Positions 11,336 to 24,313 of a stretch of DNA of 64,000 nucleotides are shown one piece after another. The stretch comes from Strongylocentrotus droebachiensis. Lineage: Eukaryota; Echinodermata; Echinoidea; Camarodonta; Strongylocentrotidae. The number at the start of each line of letters is the position of its first letter. The first letter of the stretch is position 1. The position numbers were made by a program, and so were the translations under genes. The notes below the pieces were generated by a model, which searched no databases, was not told the DNA's origin, and saw only the letters and a program-made list of their open reading frames with translations. The stretch lies in contig JAVYIG010004939.1 in the NCBI GenBank assembly GCA_035222895.1, positions 1 to 64,000 of the forward strand, written 5' to 3'.

Positions 11336-11474
11336 TTGGTATTTAAATAGTAATATGTTGAATACAATCATTGCAATTGATTACATGTCTCCAATTACTG
11401 TCAAACAAAAATGATTCCTAATACTAAATACTTTGACTGCTACCATATTTTTTGTTATACCAACAAAACCATCG

Positions 11475-11498
11475 ACACCACTACTACTACCTTAGTTT

Positions 11499-11537
<39 letters not shown>

Positions 11538-11625
11538 ATACTACTACTTCAACAACCACCACTACTACTACTGTTGCTACTACTACTACTACTACTACTA
11601 CCATCACCATTCCACCTCCACAGCT
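11475..11625. repeat. Third ACT-type trinucleotide array
   Basis: The purest ACT run of the three. The Thr-rich open frame across it (11411-11725), and its Val-rich opposite-strand frame, are translations of the repeat and not genes. Confidence 0.9.
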
Positions 11626-11729
11626 ACTCCCATCACCTCTACGTATCATTAATAACTTTGATACGTTTCTCACTCTTATGTTACCGCTGACTGTCATTGA
11701 TATAATCCTACTACTATATTTCTAATGTA

Positions 11730-13628
11730 GGTTATTGTTTCAAATGTTTCTGTCGATATCTTTTACTCTCAGTGAAATATGATGTAACTTTCGTATTCTT
11801 ATCATGGATTATTTAATCCATGCATTGCAAGAAAACATTTGTATTAATGAAATTTAATATTTTGTGACCTTTTAAAGTAAATTTCAGCTGATGGTTGGTT
11901 TGACACTCATTTGAAAAACAGAAAAATAAACGATCACGTGTTATTGTCATAATAGTGTTCTGCATAATGTCAATAAATTGTGGATAAATTTAGTTATATA
12001 TTTGTTGTGTTTGATCTGTCTATCTTTCCCTAATAAATTAAATAAGGCTGATATATTTTAGAAACTGATTGACAGTTTTTAAACTTCATACTTTTACTTT
12101 TACACATAGCAGCGTTAATTTATATTTAAAGAGTTTTTCAACGGTCACGTAACGTCGCGTTGCAATTTTTAATACAGCCCAATTTTAGCTGCAATTTTGG
12201 TATGGAGTTTTCGAATGATTATTTTTTGTATTGCAAGTATTTCCATCAATTTAAGTAAATTATCAAAAGATAAAAAAAGTGCTTTGAGCAGCGATAAACT
12301 ACATAACATATATTTTGTGTTACCTAAACTTTTGATACAAATTGCTGACCTTTAAGCAAAATGCATTGAATCTGAAGGCCATATTGCAGACAAAGAAGGA
12401 CTCTGAAAGAAAATATTTGGTCATTTTATGATGGCCGATTCCCCTGACAGATTTACACATAATAAGTTTACAGCGGACTATCGTCCTTTGAGAAAAAAGG
12501 TAATAAAAATGCATGTTTAAATATATACATATATACATATTAGCCCATATTGCAAATAAACCTTTGCGCTAAGCTTCTTAGCTCCTCCGCCCCGGCGCTA
12601 GATTACAGACTGCAATAACAATGTCCCAGGAGTGCATTTGAAAAAAAGCATTGGTCGAGCAAAATTTAGATTAGTACATATTGGTTTGTTTCTTTCTTTA
12701 CAGTTCCCGTCCGTCGCTCCTCCAATAAGTGATATACAGCAATTGTCCAAGATTTTTTTTTTTTTTTTTTTTTTTTCCCCCTCACACTTAACGATGAAAA
12801 AATTGAGATGAGAAAATGACATGCAATTTAGGAATTCTTATTACTTTATTATCTTTTCACTTCTTATGTCTGGCAGATTTTTTTTCTTGCTATGATTTAA
12901 AAAAGTGCTTTCGTACTTTCTGTTTTTTTTTTAAATGATAGTATTTACTTATTTTACAATTAGTGTACAGATTAACAATTTGGGCAACAATCTGTTAATA
13001 CATTTGTATGGTACACTTTACAGCAGGTATGCTACTAGCTAAACCTATACGAAAACATGATAGAAAAGCATAAACTACGTCATCAATAATTAATAATCAT
13101 TGATCAAACACACACACACACATTCTATAGACCAATATATTTGTTAGTTTGCTTTGTTTGTTTGTTTTATTTATTCACCATGTAAGATAATATTTTTACA
13201 GATAATACAATTCAGTGGGTTACATCGAGATATAATACATAGTAGGAACAGTGCACAAACAAAAAATGTTTGAAGCGCAACGTCCCTATTAAAGATCACA
13301 CAGTTGATAATTATTAGGTATAGATGGAACATGGCTTTAAAAAAGACATTATGTCGTTACAAAAATAAAACAAAATACAAAATCATGCCCCTTAACGTAT
13401 TTGAATAACAAGCAAAAACAAGGAAATACACATTTCTTCTTCTTGCCAAAACTAGCACTATATCGCACACAAATTGAGTAGAAGAAATAACTTGAGAGGG
13501 GGAAGGGATGGAGAATAATAATGAAAGAGAATAAGGTCGAAGACACATAAAGATTTACGAGTACTCCCTCCACTCCTCTTAATGCATCATGCTTGACCAT
13601 GCACTCTTAAGATGCTTCCCAAACTACA
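11730..13628. other. AT-rich spacer
   Basis: Contains a T run followed by a C run (about 12751-12780), a (CA)n at about 13108-13121, and a TTTG/TTTATTTATT patch at 13150-13180 that resembles the 3' tail of a minus-strand LINE. No coding exon was recognised. Confidence 0.4.
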
Positions 13629-13934
13629 AGGGAGTTTACAGGTAGCACATGGTACAAATGACCCCAAATATCCACAGATCTTTTACACATGGAGAAGTTC
13701 CACTTTGAGCATCTTAGAATAATAACTGCCAAAGTCCTAGATGTGCTTCATAAATACCTTTTGTTTGCCCTCTTGAAAAGATTATTTCCACCTGCGTATC
13801 TTAGAATGTACCGCTGGTGCATAAATGAATAATGTTACATAACTTTCATGAGCGCATATCCAGTATTCATCTCTGTGGGTTTTACCTTTTTGGTACAAAT
13901 GACCTTTATCTGCCCATGCGCAGATTGTATCTAG
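13629..13934 (-). mobile_element. MITE family I, copy 1
   Basis: An inverted, near-identical match to 57112-57430 over its whole length, starting GGGAGTTTACAGGTAGCAC here. The far end (CAGATTGTATCT) diverges from the expected inverted repeat, so this copy has lost one terminus. The open frame inside it is shared with the other copy but has no recognisable domain. Confidence 0.7.
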
Positions 13935-14126
13935 GTACAGCATTTTCCAACCTGTTTCCCAACCGTGATCAGCAAATCTATCAATACCTTCAAAATATCT
14001 CAAACTAACCATTTCTTTTAATTTGACAATGCAAAGCGCATTTTGAACATGTAGATGGAAATTGCGCAATATAAATACTTTATTATCATGATTATTAGAT
14101 CTGTCTTTGGAGACCTATTTCATTTT

Positions 14127-16180
14127 TTAATACTGATTATAAGTTTGCGACTAGAGTACTATATAAAATACTGCAACGTGTTTTATAAAGTAACATTTCA
14201 GCTGATTAAAGATATTTCATTAAACAAATCCGCAGCAGAAAACATACGGTTAGTATAAGGTGTGATCGGTTATTTCAAGACATCCGATGTTCAGGGATTA
14301 TATTCTCTTTCAGTTGGATTTAAAAAAAAATCATTTGGCAATGTATCCCATTTTTACAATTTCTGGTATAACGTAAATTCAATACAAAATTCAAAAATTA
14401 TCACCTGGATAAAAGCCTTTCATACTGACGCCATTGGTCATGTAATGAATAATGGATGGATTTAAAAAAAGTTTATTGTTGGCAGAGAAGTTCGCCAGTT
14501 TTGCCCATTATCGGCATTACTTTTTAACATAGTAGTGGAAATATTAGTATGTAAAATAAGACAAAATAAAAACATTAAAGGAATCGTTTATATTGAGTGT
14601 TAATTTAGGTATCGATAGTTTTTAAAAATACCCGATCTGCAGATGTCCTATAGGGTGCCCTGTGCAGATAAACGACATTATTTGTAAATTCTGTTAGTGA
14701 TGTACAATATATTATGAATGAAATTAAGGACTTTGGAGACTATGCAGGTCCGAAAGTAAATTGGAATAAGAGAAAAGTTATGAAACTGAATATTTTAGAT
14801 ACAATTTATATAATAATGACATTATATGTATATAAACGGATCAACCTGTTAAATATTAAGATATATTATAATGCATTCGAAAATAAGAAATTATTGTTAC
14901 AAGATATAAACTGGAATGCAAAATTAGATAACATTCGAAATGTATTAAATATGTGGAAAATTAGAGATCTTACTTTTTATGGTAAATAATTATTTTGAAA
15001 ATGTTAACGGCATCACAAATTGTGCAAACCCCAACTGTTGTACCAGTATCAAAACATGTTTTTATAGATATAGACAGTTATTTAGTTTTTTATAGAATTC
15101 CAAAAAAAATAATATCAAACGTAATGTAATTATAAATGATATTGAAAATGGTGGATGGAATATGATTGATGTTGCTATTAAAACATCTTCACTTCTTTTG
15201 CCATGGATATCTCATTCTTTTAATGACAATGGCTCTAATTGGAAAATATGTTTAGATACTGGTCACATGAAATAGGGGGTTTGCCACTTTGTTTACATGT
15301 CAATTGTAATATAAAAGATATGAATTTATAATGCACTAAACATGATTTGCCAGAATTTTATGTAGACCTTTTGTACTTAGTCAGAAATTATATTCAATGA
15401 TATGTTTAAAGTAAGAAATTTTACAAATGAAACTATTTCAAAAAATAGTATATTGAAAATGGCACAGTGCCGATATATTACTGTAGCAGAAGCATCTATA
15501 TTACTGTAGCGGAAGCATCTTTTACTTTGTTATTGGTCGTTTCTTTATTGTTCCAATTCTCTTGTTGCTCCAAATGCTCCGTAAAAACTGCACAAATAAA
15601 AATAGATTGAACGGATCATAAATCAACTGTTCATGAATATACATATGCTTAGAGAAACATGGTGACTCTTATCATTAATATGCACCTTACAGCTAATTCT
15701 TAATATGATTATAAATGGTATCTGGAATGATTTTACATTCAACATTGAGAAATTGAACTCTCAACAGCTTTTATTTGATTTGAAATATATAAAATTGAAG
15801 AGATTATTTCCGCGGTGTTGGTAGGATAGATTAGGTGATGTCGATGATTTTGAAGATTAATGTGATATTTCTAAATCTTATAGAAAAACAGGGGATAAAG
15901 TAAATAATATTTGCTAAGAAAGTGAAAGGTCACTATCGTTATGTATAAATTAAATACGGAAGAAGTTAAGAGAACCAAGTGTCATTCATTTTGGAATTCC
16001 ATTCTTGATTTAGTTAATAATTCACAGGATTATTGCCTCAAAAGAAAATGTATATAAATGGCAAGTTGTGAATAATCATTCATGCAACATTTGTGGCAAA
16101 GTGTATTCAACGTTTCACTTGTTGTATTGCAAGGATATGATTATGTTTTGGAAAATATTATGTAATTTTTATATAATTCA
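14127..16180 (+). mobile_element. Decayed Tx1/L1-clade LINE reverse transcriptase region
   Basis: Broken frames, in order on the plus strand, match L1/Tx1 reverse transcriptase. They are NTDYKFATRVL (about 14130), ISLNKSAAENIRLV (14217), WIKAFHTD...NNGWI (14410-14460), [15 protein letters not shown] (14500) with [10 protein letters not shown] (14550), then VNWNKRKVMKLN (14757) and MWKIRDLTFYGK (14950). NDIENGGWNMIDVAIK lies near 15135 and a C-terminal CNICGKVYSTFHLLYCKD near 16085. The catalytic YADD segment is not found, the endonuclease part is absent, and many stops and frameshifts occur. It is an old, dead insertion. Mean composition is very AT-rich. Confidence 0.8.
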
Positions 16181-17828
16181 CCTATTCCAAGTATAACTAG
16201 TAATACACCAAAATATATTAGTTGTAGGTAGGGACATATGAAGTAAGAGATATATATTGTACTGAATATTATTTCAAATTATGCGCTATATGCAATTTAT
16301 TAATGTTACGTTAAAAAGATTGTCATTGGTTCTGTTATTTACCCGCATGTTTATTTTTAATTCAAGTCGTTGCTTAGATTGTTTTAAGGTATGAATGTGT
16401 TAAAGCAAAGAAAATAATACGAAGCTGGAAGAGTTGTTGAATTTACTTTGATTATGTTAATTTCCATTCAATCATTGAGTACTTAATGTAAATATGTATT
16501 GAAATTATGGTAATAAAAACCTCGCTTGAGGAATAGAGAGAACTTGTTTTTATCATGATTATTACTATTAGAAAGGAAAGAGGGTAAAGAAATAGTGATT
16601 GTGTCATTAAAGAATACACGTAGGAAGAGTGAATGAAGAGAGATGAAAAGAAGACAGATGGGTTAAAGAGACAGAGTGAGAGAGGGGGTAGAGAGATAGA
16701 GAAAAAAAGAGGGGTAGAGAGATAGAGAAAGAAAAAAAAAAGAGAGAGAGAGTTACCATAGAAGAAAGGAGAGAAATTACAATTTCGGAGAAAGGCACGG
16801 TAAGGTTTATCATGAACGAAACTATCGACACTATCTTGTTTCATGTTGATCCCACCAACTTGAACGGGATGAACTCTCTCTTCCTCTCTCTCTGTCTGTC
16901 TGTCTCCCTCTCTTCCTCTCTCTCTCTCTCTCTATCTTTCCCTCTCTCCCTCTCTCCCTCTCTCCCTCCCTCTTCTCTATATCTTGTGTGCATGGAACCT
17001 TTTCTGTTTGTCTTTTTAAACTATAATCCGTGTATCGTATCCTGGACCTTTTCTCTCAATATATCATCAGTTTGGCGCAGAGCTGATGACGTCTCACTTA
17101 TCCCCATTTAGAAGGTACGGATCTGATAGATCCATCTTGCTGGTCGTCTTACATCGTCCTGCGGGGTCGAACAAGCTTTGCGGTCACCTTTCGGAAATCA
17201 GCGACCGAAAGGGTCCCAATATTGTTCCCGGCAATGACGAAACGATAAATTGAGAGGGCAAGACCATATCGATTGGTGCGTGTGTTTGTGTATGCGGTAG
17301 AGGGAAGTGGGGAGGGTATTATGGGAGGCCTTGCTAAGGAGGAGCTAGTAGTATGGTTGTTTTGGGGGAAATCTTGTGAGCTTTAATTCCAGATATGATT
17401 GGGGAAGTTCTGTATTCTGGTGTACCCAGAGATTATCTAGAAAACTGCCCCCCCCCCTCACATACAAATACTATTCGACAGGACGAGAACCTGGTGTATA
17501 TTACCTCTGTAAAAATATTTCATCGTCATTTGAAAGATGAAAAACTTAATACCAGGATGCAGAGGGTCCCAGGAACAGCAACGCGCAAACAACAGTAGTG
17601 TAAGATATCTTTTGTTTCTAGTAGGATAACTGCTGCCAATTCCGTTTCATAGTACGAACATAACCAGAGGCGGATTCAGTTATTTTACGACTGGTATGAC
17701 GTCCACACGATTTGCAGCCGATATCTTCGACTGAGATTCCTACACTACCCCATTTGTTTTCCTCTTTTATAATTTGTAACATTCCAATGATTTGTAGTTT
17801 AAATTTTAATTTGAATCGCAATCAGACG
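16181..17828. other. Spacer with GA and CT microsatellites
   Basis: GA-rich sequence at about 16644-16760 and CT-rich sequence at about 16877-16980 lie 120 bases apart in opposite strand sense. The rest shows no gene; a C run lies at 17448-17457. Confidence 0.5.
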
Positions 17829-18279
17829 GTAGTAATGATCAGGGCCATCTATACACAGAGTTCGGCCAACTTGGTTTCACTGGGTCACACCGTGGCGTAT
17901 ATTCTGTTGTGTTGTGCTTGCCCACACTATGAACATGACGGACAAAGAAAGCGGACAAAATATACAGTTCCTCATTCTACCCTCAACAATTGCTGTGGTT
18001 GACAAAGGAACATCCCTTCACTGCTATTATGTAAAAATGTGTAGAACAGGTGTCACATGCATATTCACCTGAGCTACTTATTTTTACATAATAGCAGTGA
18101 AGGGATTTTCCTTTGTCTACTACGGCAATTGTTGAGGGTAGAATGAGGAACTGTATATTTTGTCCGCTTTCTTTGTCCGTCATGTTCATAGTGCCAACAA
18201 AGCAGTAGTCGCCATATTGTGTCCAACTCGAACCGGGTTGGCCAAACTCTGTGTATAGATGGCTCTGATAATGATGACA
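17829..18279. repeat. Large fold-back palindrome, family P2, copy 1
   Basis: Two arms of about 200 bp are inverted copies. CCATCTATACACAGAGTT near 17845 pairs with AACTCTGTGTATAGATGG near 18244, and GACAAAGAAAGCGGACAAAA near 17940 pairs with TTTTGTCCGCTTTCTTTGTC near 18159. The loop is about 50 bp around 18040. The innermost part recurs at 58856-59069. No open frame is maintained. Confidence 0.85.
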
Positions 18280-19006
18280 ATTTGTAATGGACATTGCATA
18301 ATATATAACGTTTCCAAATGGAATCGGATTGTAAGGATGCAGGTTCACCGAAAGGTTTTTTTGTTGTTATACTTTAATAGTATGAAGATAAAGGTATCTG
18401 CAATCATGTGCTTACTATCTAGACATTTGCATTTGAATTTGAATTCATTAACAACAACACATCACAATAAGGACAGTATTATATGAACAATCATACAATA
18501 CAAAGAATAATACTGATTCACGTATACATAACAGAAGAGTAATGTTGTTTGAACAGTAATGGTTTTAAAACGATATTTAGACATAGATTTGCATACTTTT
18601 AAATATAAAAAAATAATACACGTAAATATGTAAATATGTGTATTATTACTTATATTATGGTGAATTTGTTGATGGGAACTAAAAGTTACCACAAGTGCTA
18701 GTCGAGCCTAGTTTCATTCTTTGGCAAGATTTTTTTTAAAATTTGTTAATACATATGAATGTAAAACTAGTTTGTTTTGTATCTACATATATACAAAATA
18801 ATAATACAGTATCATGTAACTTTATAATGTACATTTCTAAAAATAAAAGAAAGAAAAACAAACAATTTCAAGTGCTAAAGCATTATACTGAAAGATAACA
18901 AATCTTTGAACAAATACAATCATCCCTAAGTGCATAAAATAAAATGGATGTATTAATACAAATAAAATCATACAGATGTGCGTACAAGCACAAATCCTGT
19001 AAAAGC
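18280..19006. other. AT-rich spacer
   Basis: No recognisable coding or repeat family signal. Confidence 0.4.
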
Positions 19007-19381
19007 TTAAAGGTAAAGACCAGTAATGGTCATGCGATTGCATTGTGAAAGAAACGTTGTGGAATCGATCAGAAAAGAATGATCATCTAGCATCTAGCAT
19101 CTGCAAGGTTCTGGAATCATCAAAATGATAAGAAATTTGGCCCATTCTTCGTAAAGTTACAAGCACTATACACAGAAAGATGTATATGGGACTACCCTAT
19201 ATCTCTCACCAGACCATGAGAGAAACAAATTTACCAAATATATGAATTAGTAGGCGGTTTTCCGGCAAATTTTGTATCATCATGTATTAGTCAAAACATA
19301 TTCTTTCACATGATTGGTAATGAGAGCTTCCATTTCATTTTTTGAAATTGGGGCGTTTCCAATACTGGTCTTTACCTTTAA
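19007..19381. mobile_element. MITE family A, complete copy 1
   Basis: A 367-bp element (19011-19377) flanked by TTAA on both sides. Its ends are AGGTAAAGACCAGTAATGG and the reverse complement CCAATACTGGTCTTTACCT. No coding capacity. It differs from the copy at 27231-27597 at only 8 positions by my reading, so both moved recently. TTAA flanks and an AGG start fit the Kolobok/T2 MITE group; piggyBac also uses TTAA but usually begins CCC. Confidence 0.9.
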
Positions 19382-20034
19382 GGCAACTATAATCGTTATC
19401 AAGGCATTGGTCTCTTAAGAGACGTACATATCATGGTCACAAATCTACAGAATTTACATTATATGATAGGCCATTATTGAAGGAAAATATATTATCGAAA
19501 GATCATAATTGAGAGACCAATGGTGAGAGCAAGAGGTGGCATGATTAGTCGATCTTAGCCTTTGTGAAACAGTCCCCAGAGGTGGGTGTGGAGTCGTAGA
19601 TCGAACACTGGCGTCGGTATTGGGTATGCACCTACTTTTGGCGCACGGCGTTGCTAGCAGCAGCTATATTTTTTAATCAGATTATGAACTATGGTAGGGT
19701 TGGCAACTTGGCATGTCGGCATCTGGAGAAAAAACAAAAACTGCATTGATATTGACCTTGAAATCATAAACCGTCACCAGTTGTGAAATGAAATGACAAT
19801 AAATTGATTAATAAAATTAGGGAGGAAGAGAAAAAATATATTGGTAAACTGAATTTAACAGTTTCAACGAATTTAAATGCTGCCTTTGCATCTTTGCCTC
19901 ACAGACAGAGTGCTGTCTGAATAGCATTGAAATACAGTATCAGAAAGTGACAAACATGTCTTTAATTTCATAAGGGTGCTAGCAAAGATATTCATCTTTT
20001 CGTTTTCCTTCCGCCTCCCTTTCCAACGCCATCT
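19382..20034. other. Spacer
   Basis: An imperfect hairpin (ATTGGTCTCTTAAG at 19408 against GAGAGACCAAT at 19510) and a lone GCCTTTGTGAAACAGTCCCC at 19558 suggest a decayed MITE. A complete pair of ends was not found. Confidence 0.35.
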
Positions 20035-20055
20035 CTGCCCCTTCTCTCTCTCTAA

Positions 20056-20106
<51 letters not shown>

Positions 20107-20145
20107 TCTCCCACCCTCCCTTCCTCTCTCTCTCTCTCTCTCTGA
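20035..20145. repeat. (CT)n microsatellite
   Basis: Nearly pure CT. The Ser/Leu and Arg/Glu frames over it are artefacts. Confidence 0.9.
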
Positions 20146-20500
20146 GCAAACTGAGTGCAAAAAGTGCTGGTGGGGAATCGGAGCCGAAACATTCCCAATC
20201 CACATTTTGGACAATAATCATATTGTACATTCTCCAAGATATCAGCTATCTAAAATACATACTCGGAAGTGGGAGATAAAAGAACCTTCAAGATAAGTTA
20301 TCTTTATTATGATTTCTGTCTATGGGCTCTCGAAAAAGATCTCTTTAACCTTTTTAAAAGAGCAGGCTGGCGGGTAGTTGCGGGGCGTAGTCTTTAACTA
20401 CCATGGCTCAGGAGAAATAGGGCTCATTGGGTAGCCTCCCTGGATCAAAAACTACTTGGATCAATAAGTATAGTGCTCTTTCAAAAATTGTTATCATAAC

Positions 20501-20592
20501 CCGCCCCCCCCCCCCCCACCACCACCACCACCACACTACCCACTCTCTCTCTCCCTCCCTCCCCCCTCTCTCTCTCTCTCTCTCTCTCTCAC
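20501..20592. repeat. Poly-C / CCA / CT composite simple repeat
   Basis: A C run, then (CCA)n, then CT-rich sequence in direct succession. Confidence 0.85.
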
Positions 20593-22509
20593 GCTACCTC
20601 TTTCTCTTTATTTCTCTTTTATTATTGTTTGTATTACATTGAGGGCAAGTACCGGCCTCTGGTTAGCATTGACAAATCATAATTATATTCATGATTATAA
20701 CCTCTTTAACATATTGCAGCTTCTCGTTTCTAGTGACGTTTACAGTTAATTACGTTAATAGCTTCTCAGGAGAATCGCTTTTCATTTTTCAAACGTTATA
20801 TCACGCTTATTTCAAGGTTGACAGCACATATTCAGAGTAGCAAATATAATTATAATAATGTAATAACATGAACATGGGAAGAAACTTCCTCGACTGGAGA
20901 GATTACCATCGATAGCACGAAATCGGATGGAAATGGAGAAACGACAGACATGCACATGAGAGAAAACTGCCACGAATAGGATAATATCTGTAGAAGAAAA
21001 GGCGAGCGATATGAGTAATGGAGGTAGGCTCCGACGTTGTTGTGCGTACGCTTGTACTTTTATTATTCATGAGTCAATTTTCAATATTATTCCGCCCTAC
21101 CAACTTTGAATTAGAAATATAATGTTCCCTTCATATTATGCCTTATCATCATGATCGTGGTGTTTAAATTAAATCGCTTATTCCAGATGGTATTAGGACC
21201 ACATTTATTCATCATACGCTTCGGAAGACCCCCGGCGAATTGGATCACTTTGTAATTTTCCCCTTCGAGAATCGAGAGGCTCCATGTATTTATACACACA
21301 GTGCGTGTGTGCGTGAGAAAAGGTGTGTGTGCGCGCGGGTATTCGTATGATGTGTGCGTGCGTGTGGGTTTACTTTTATCTTTGGATCGTTTAAAATACT
21401 GCTGAACAGCCGCTAATGATTATCATCTACCCTTCCCCGGCCCCCCTCCCCTCTCCATTTCTTTCATAATGAAATATTTACATGAATCATATGACCTACA
21501 AAATATTTATTCATTCTTATTATTATTTACATAATACATCACTGCATTTCCTACACTCTCGCCGGTGGTTATAAAAGTGTACTAACCTTAATAGTCCTAC
21601 TTGTAGTTTACTATTAAAGTGGGTAGAATTACTCTGGTAATATATTGATCGCACAATGTCATATTCATGTTCCTGTTAAAATACTTCAACTTAACCAAAA
21701 TGAATAAAAAATATTTTTTTATGAAATCCTTTTGACCTTTAAAATGTCATTACTGGATTTATTTCAATCATATATTTTGTTAGGACAAAACATTTATTTG
21801 GTCAGGAGCTTGCAAATTGGCGCTGCACAGATCCGCGGACAAAGACAATATAAACTTAGCTGTCTTCATGAATCAGCCTTCATGAGCCTTATCGTCTATA
21901 TATTTCTAAGATTTTATTGTAAATAACCCGAAGAAGAATCATTGAAAACTAGCCTTTTTAAACACGCTGTTTTCTGCCTTATTTATCTCTCGTTTCTGAA
22001 TGTCCAATTGAACACCTAAGGCATTAAACACATTAAAATGATGTATTAGGTATAATCTGAACATGACTTCTATGGAAAATACAATAGGGTATAGAAATTG
22101 CCCTTAAATTTTCGAATGATAGTTTTCATAATTACTATGATAGCGTCTAATATACTATTGGATTTCACAGCAGGGGATATGGTGAATAAAACCTAATCGT
22201 GTGGTGTAATTGATACTGCATGTTGAGAAAATAACATCCATTTCGCCTTAAATTGATTTGCGATCATTGCAAAAACAATATCAGTGAATGTAAAGATAAA
22301 GCTAGAACATGTCTTGAAATCAGTTTGCTGGAAATGACGTATATTCAGATAATAAAGTGTTATTAGACTTTAAGCGAAACCTTGACATATCTGAGGAAAT
22401 ATGGTAGCACCAAGGGGTCTCGTTTGAAAAAAGAAAATACAAAAAGGGTGGAGTGTCGCCCACATTTTAAAGCGACCTCCAGGCTAGCCCTAGCATAAAA
22501 GGTGAACAA
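20593..22509. other. Spacer, nothing coding recognised
   Basis: Contains a GT/GCGT-rich patch (about 21298-21370). No open frame resembles a known protein. Confidence 0.45.
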
Positions 22510-22953
22510 TTAAATTTCTCGCTACCCTAAATAGGTACGAAAATCTCGAAATTCGCGAGACGAGGTAATTTTCACTCTCTCGGGTCGTCACTACAACTTC
22601 CGGTATAGAGTCCCATCCCAAGTCACGGCCTTCATCCACCCCCATTTTTCAGGGTTCTTACGCTTGGAATCATGAGCCCAGCACTGTGCAGCCTCACAAA
22701 AGAAAACCATCGTCACTGATGTCAAAAGACGCAAAAAACAACGAATGAAATGTTCAAATAAACGTTGAAATATTTGCGAAAAAAAACAAGACCGACGGCA
22801 GACGACATATTCGGTGCATACGCTATCGCGCCTAGTAATATAGCGCCTGCACAGGAAGCTGTAATGTCGAAAAGCTATCCCATAATGCAATGCGCGTTTT
22901 CAGGATTTTCCCCGGATCTCGGCAGAATCGCTATTTGGGGTAGCGAGAATTAA
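22510..22953 (-). mobile_element. TTAA-flanked element F with transposase remnant
   Basis: TTAA flanks at 22510-22513 and 22950-22953 enclose ends TTTCTCGCTACCCTAAATAG and the inverted CTATTTGGGGTAGCGAGAA. Reading on the minus strand, the first ~240 bp have no frame, then a short coding stretch begins at 22710 and stops at 22591. This is the layout expected of an internally deleted autonomous element that kept its 5' end. Confidence 0.75.
22591..22710 (-). pseudogene. Possible THAP-domain N-terminus of a transposase
   Basis: A 39-codon frame beginning MVFFCEAAQC and ending before TAG. A Met at the very start, Cys-x4-Cys at residues 5 and 10, a basic stretch SKRK, and PEKWGWMKAV with a central Trp resemble the start of a THAP zinc finger (M..xC...C...FP..pe..kW..a). 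The Phe-Pro segment between them and everything after the Trp motif (the Cys-x2-His half, AVPF tail) are missing. Kolobok transposases are known to carry N-terminal THAP domains, which fits the TTAA flanks. The match is short, so chance similarity is possible. Confidence 0.38.
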
Positions 22954-22984
22954 ATTATTTTTCCTGGGCGTTGCCAGTTTGTGA

Positions 22985-23425
22985 TAATGATGTGTTTCCT
23001 GTTGCCAAGTCTTCAAGTAAAACAGAAAAAACAAAACCTGAGATAAAACTGTGAAGAAGCACACCGTTTAAAACAGACCATAAAGCCCCAAATAAAGTTA
23101 TTTTGAAAGCAGAAACTAATTTAAGCGTTTGAGAAAAACAATTTTTTGTTTGTTTAGTGGAGACAATGATCATGTGTAATTAAATTGTCGACATATAATT
23201 TCAAGCGAAGGAAAAGATACATGAGGTAAAGCGCACCGTTAAAACAGACCTTACTCCATTTTAGGTTATTTTTCAAAAACAGAAAAATGAAAAGTAGTAA
23301 CTAATTAAAAACTTTGAGGAAAACAATTACGTTTACTGGAGGCAATACTTACAAGCGAAGGAAAAAATACATGAACATGAGATAAAACTCTGAATTAGCA
23401 CACCTTTAAAATCGACCATCTATTC
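22985..23425. repeat. Degenerate ~175-bp tandem repeat, 2.5 units
   Basis: GCACACCGTTTAAAACAGACC (from 23059, first 20 bases conserved) recurs as GCGCACCGTTAAAACAGACC at about 23229 and GCACACCTTTAAAATCGACC at about 23398. The linking sequence (AAGCGAAGGAAAA, GAGATAAAACT) is shared between units. Confidence 0.7.
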
Positions 23426-23770
23426 ATAATACATAATACATTGTATCTCTTTTTCTGTCTATTATCTATTTATCTATTTATATATACTTACCTGTTTGAC
23501 TTGTTGCTCGGGTACTGTGGTTGAATGGCTGCATGTTCCCACCTCTAAAACGTTTTTTTTTCTTTACAATATCTATTAATATTAAGTGAAAGCAAGGTCA
23601 TTTGGTTTCTTATCCAGCAGAAATGTGTTAGTTTCACGCGTTTGATATGTTGAAGCGTCCTATACGTATCCTATGAATCTATAACCAATATCATGTGTTA
23701 TATCGCATCACCGATCAGTATTTAATATAGTAGAACCGATGTATTATTCGTAAATGTCTTCAAACACATT

Positions 23771-23931
23771 GGCCCGAATTCACAAAGCAAGGTTTGAGCT
23801 CAAACCTCCTTCTGTTTCGCCAAACCTCCTTTTGTTCTTTACAAACCAGGTTTGTAAAAAACGCGTAAAACGCGTCATATGACGTACGAAAACCTTGGTC
23901 TGAGGGCAAACCTGCTTTGTGAATTCGGGCC
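23771..23931. mobile_element. 161-bp MITE with GGCCCGAATTC termini
   Basis: Ends GGCCCGAATTCACAAAGCA and the inverted TGCTTTGTGAATTCGGGCC are perfect over about 19 bp. Both sides carry ATT, a possible 3-bp target duplication. The interior holds CAAACCTCC repeats and is nearly palindromic. No coding capacity. Confidence 0.8.
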
Positions 23932-24313
23932 ATTAGTTTTTATCCTTGATTCAATCTGAAGCTGTTTTAAAAACCACAAGGGAAGTTTGTGTATCGTCGG
24001 CAGGCCAACGGGGTCCCTATAGAGAGATAAATCAACCAAACGTGGGGATTAACGAATAAAATCTTAAATACACGATTCCCCCCCTTTTTTTTTATAAATA
24101 CGAAATATCACGCTTATCATGCGCCCCCCTCTCCGATACCGGAGAATGTTGGATCCGCCCTAGAATACCCCCTTCTAATGTTCGCGAATTTAGATTTGTT
24201 TTTGTTTGTATGTTTAATTGAATATGTCACAATTTTCTTAAATCATCAAATCATGTCAGAAAAAGATTTGCATGGATGCCCTACTACATTCAGAAATAAT
24301 ACAGAGCTTTGAC

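Noticed and set aside
14714-14989. Independent 91-codon host gene
   Set aside because: It is part of the decayed Tx1/L1 reverse transcriptase, in order with other fragments.
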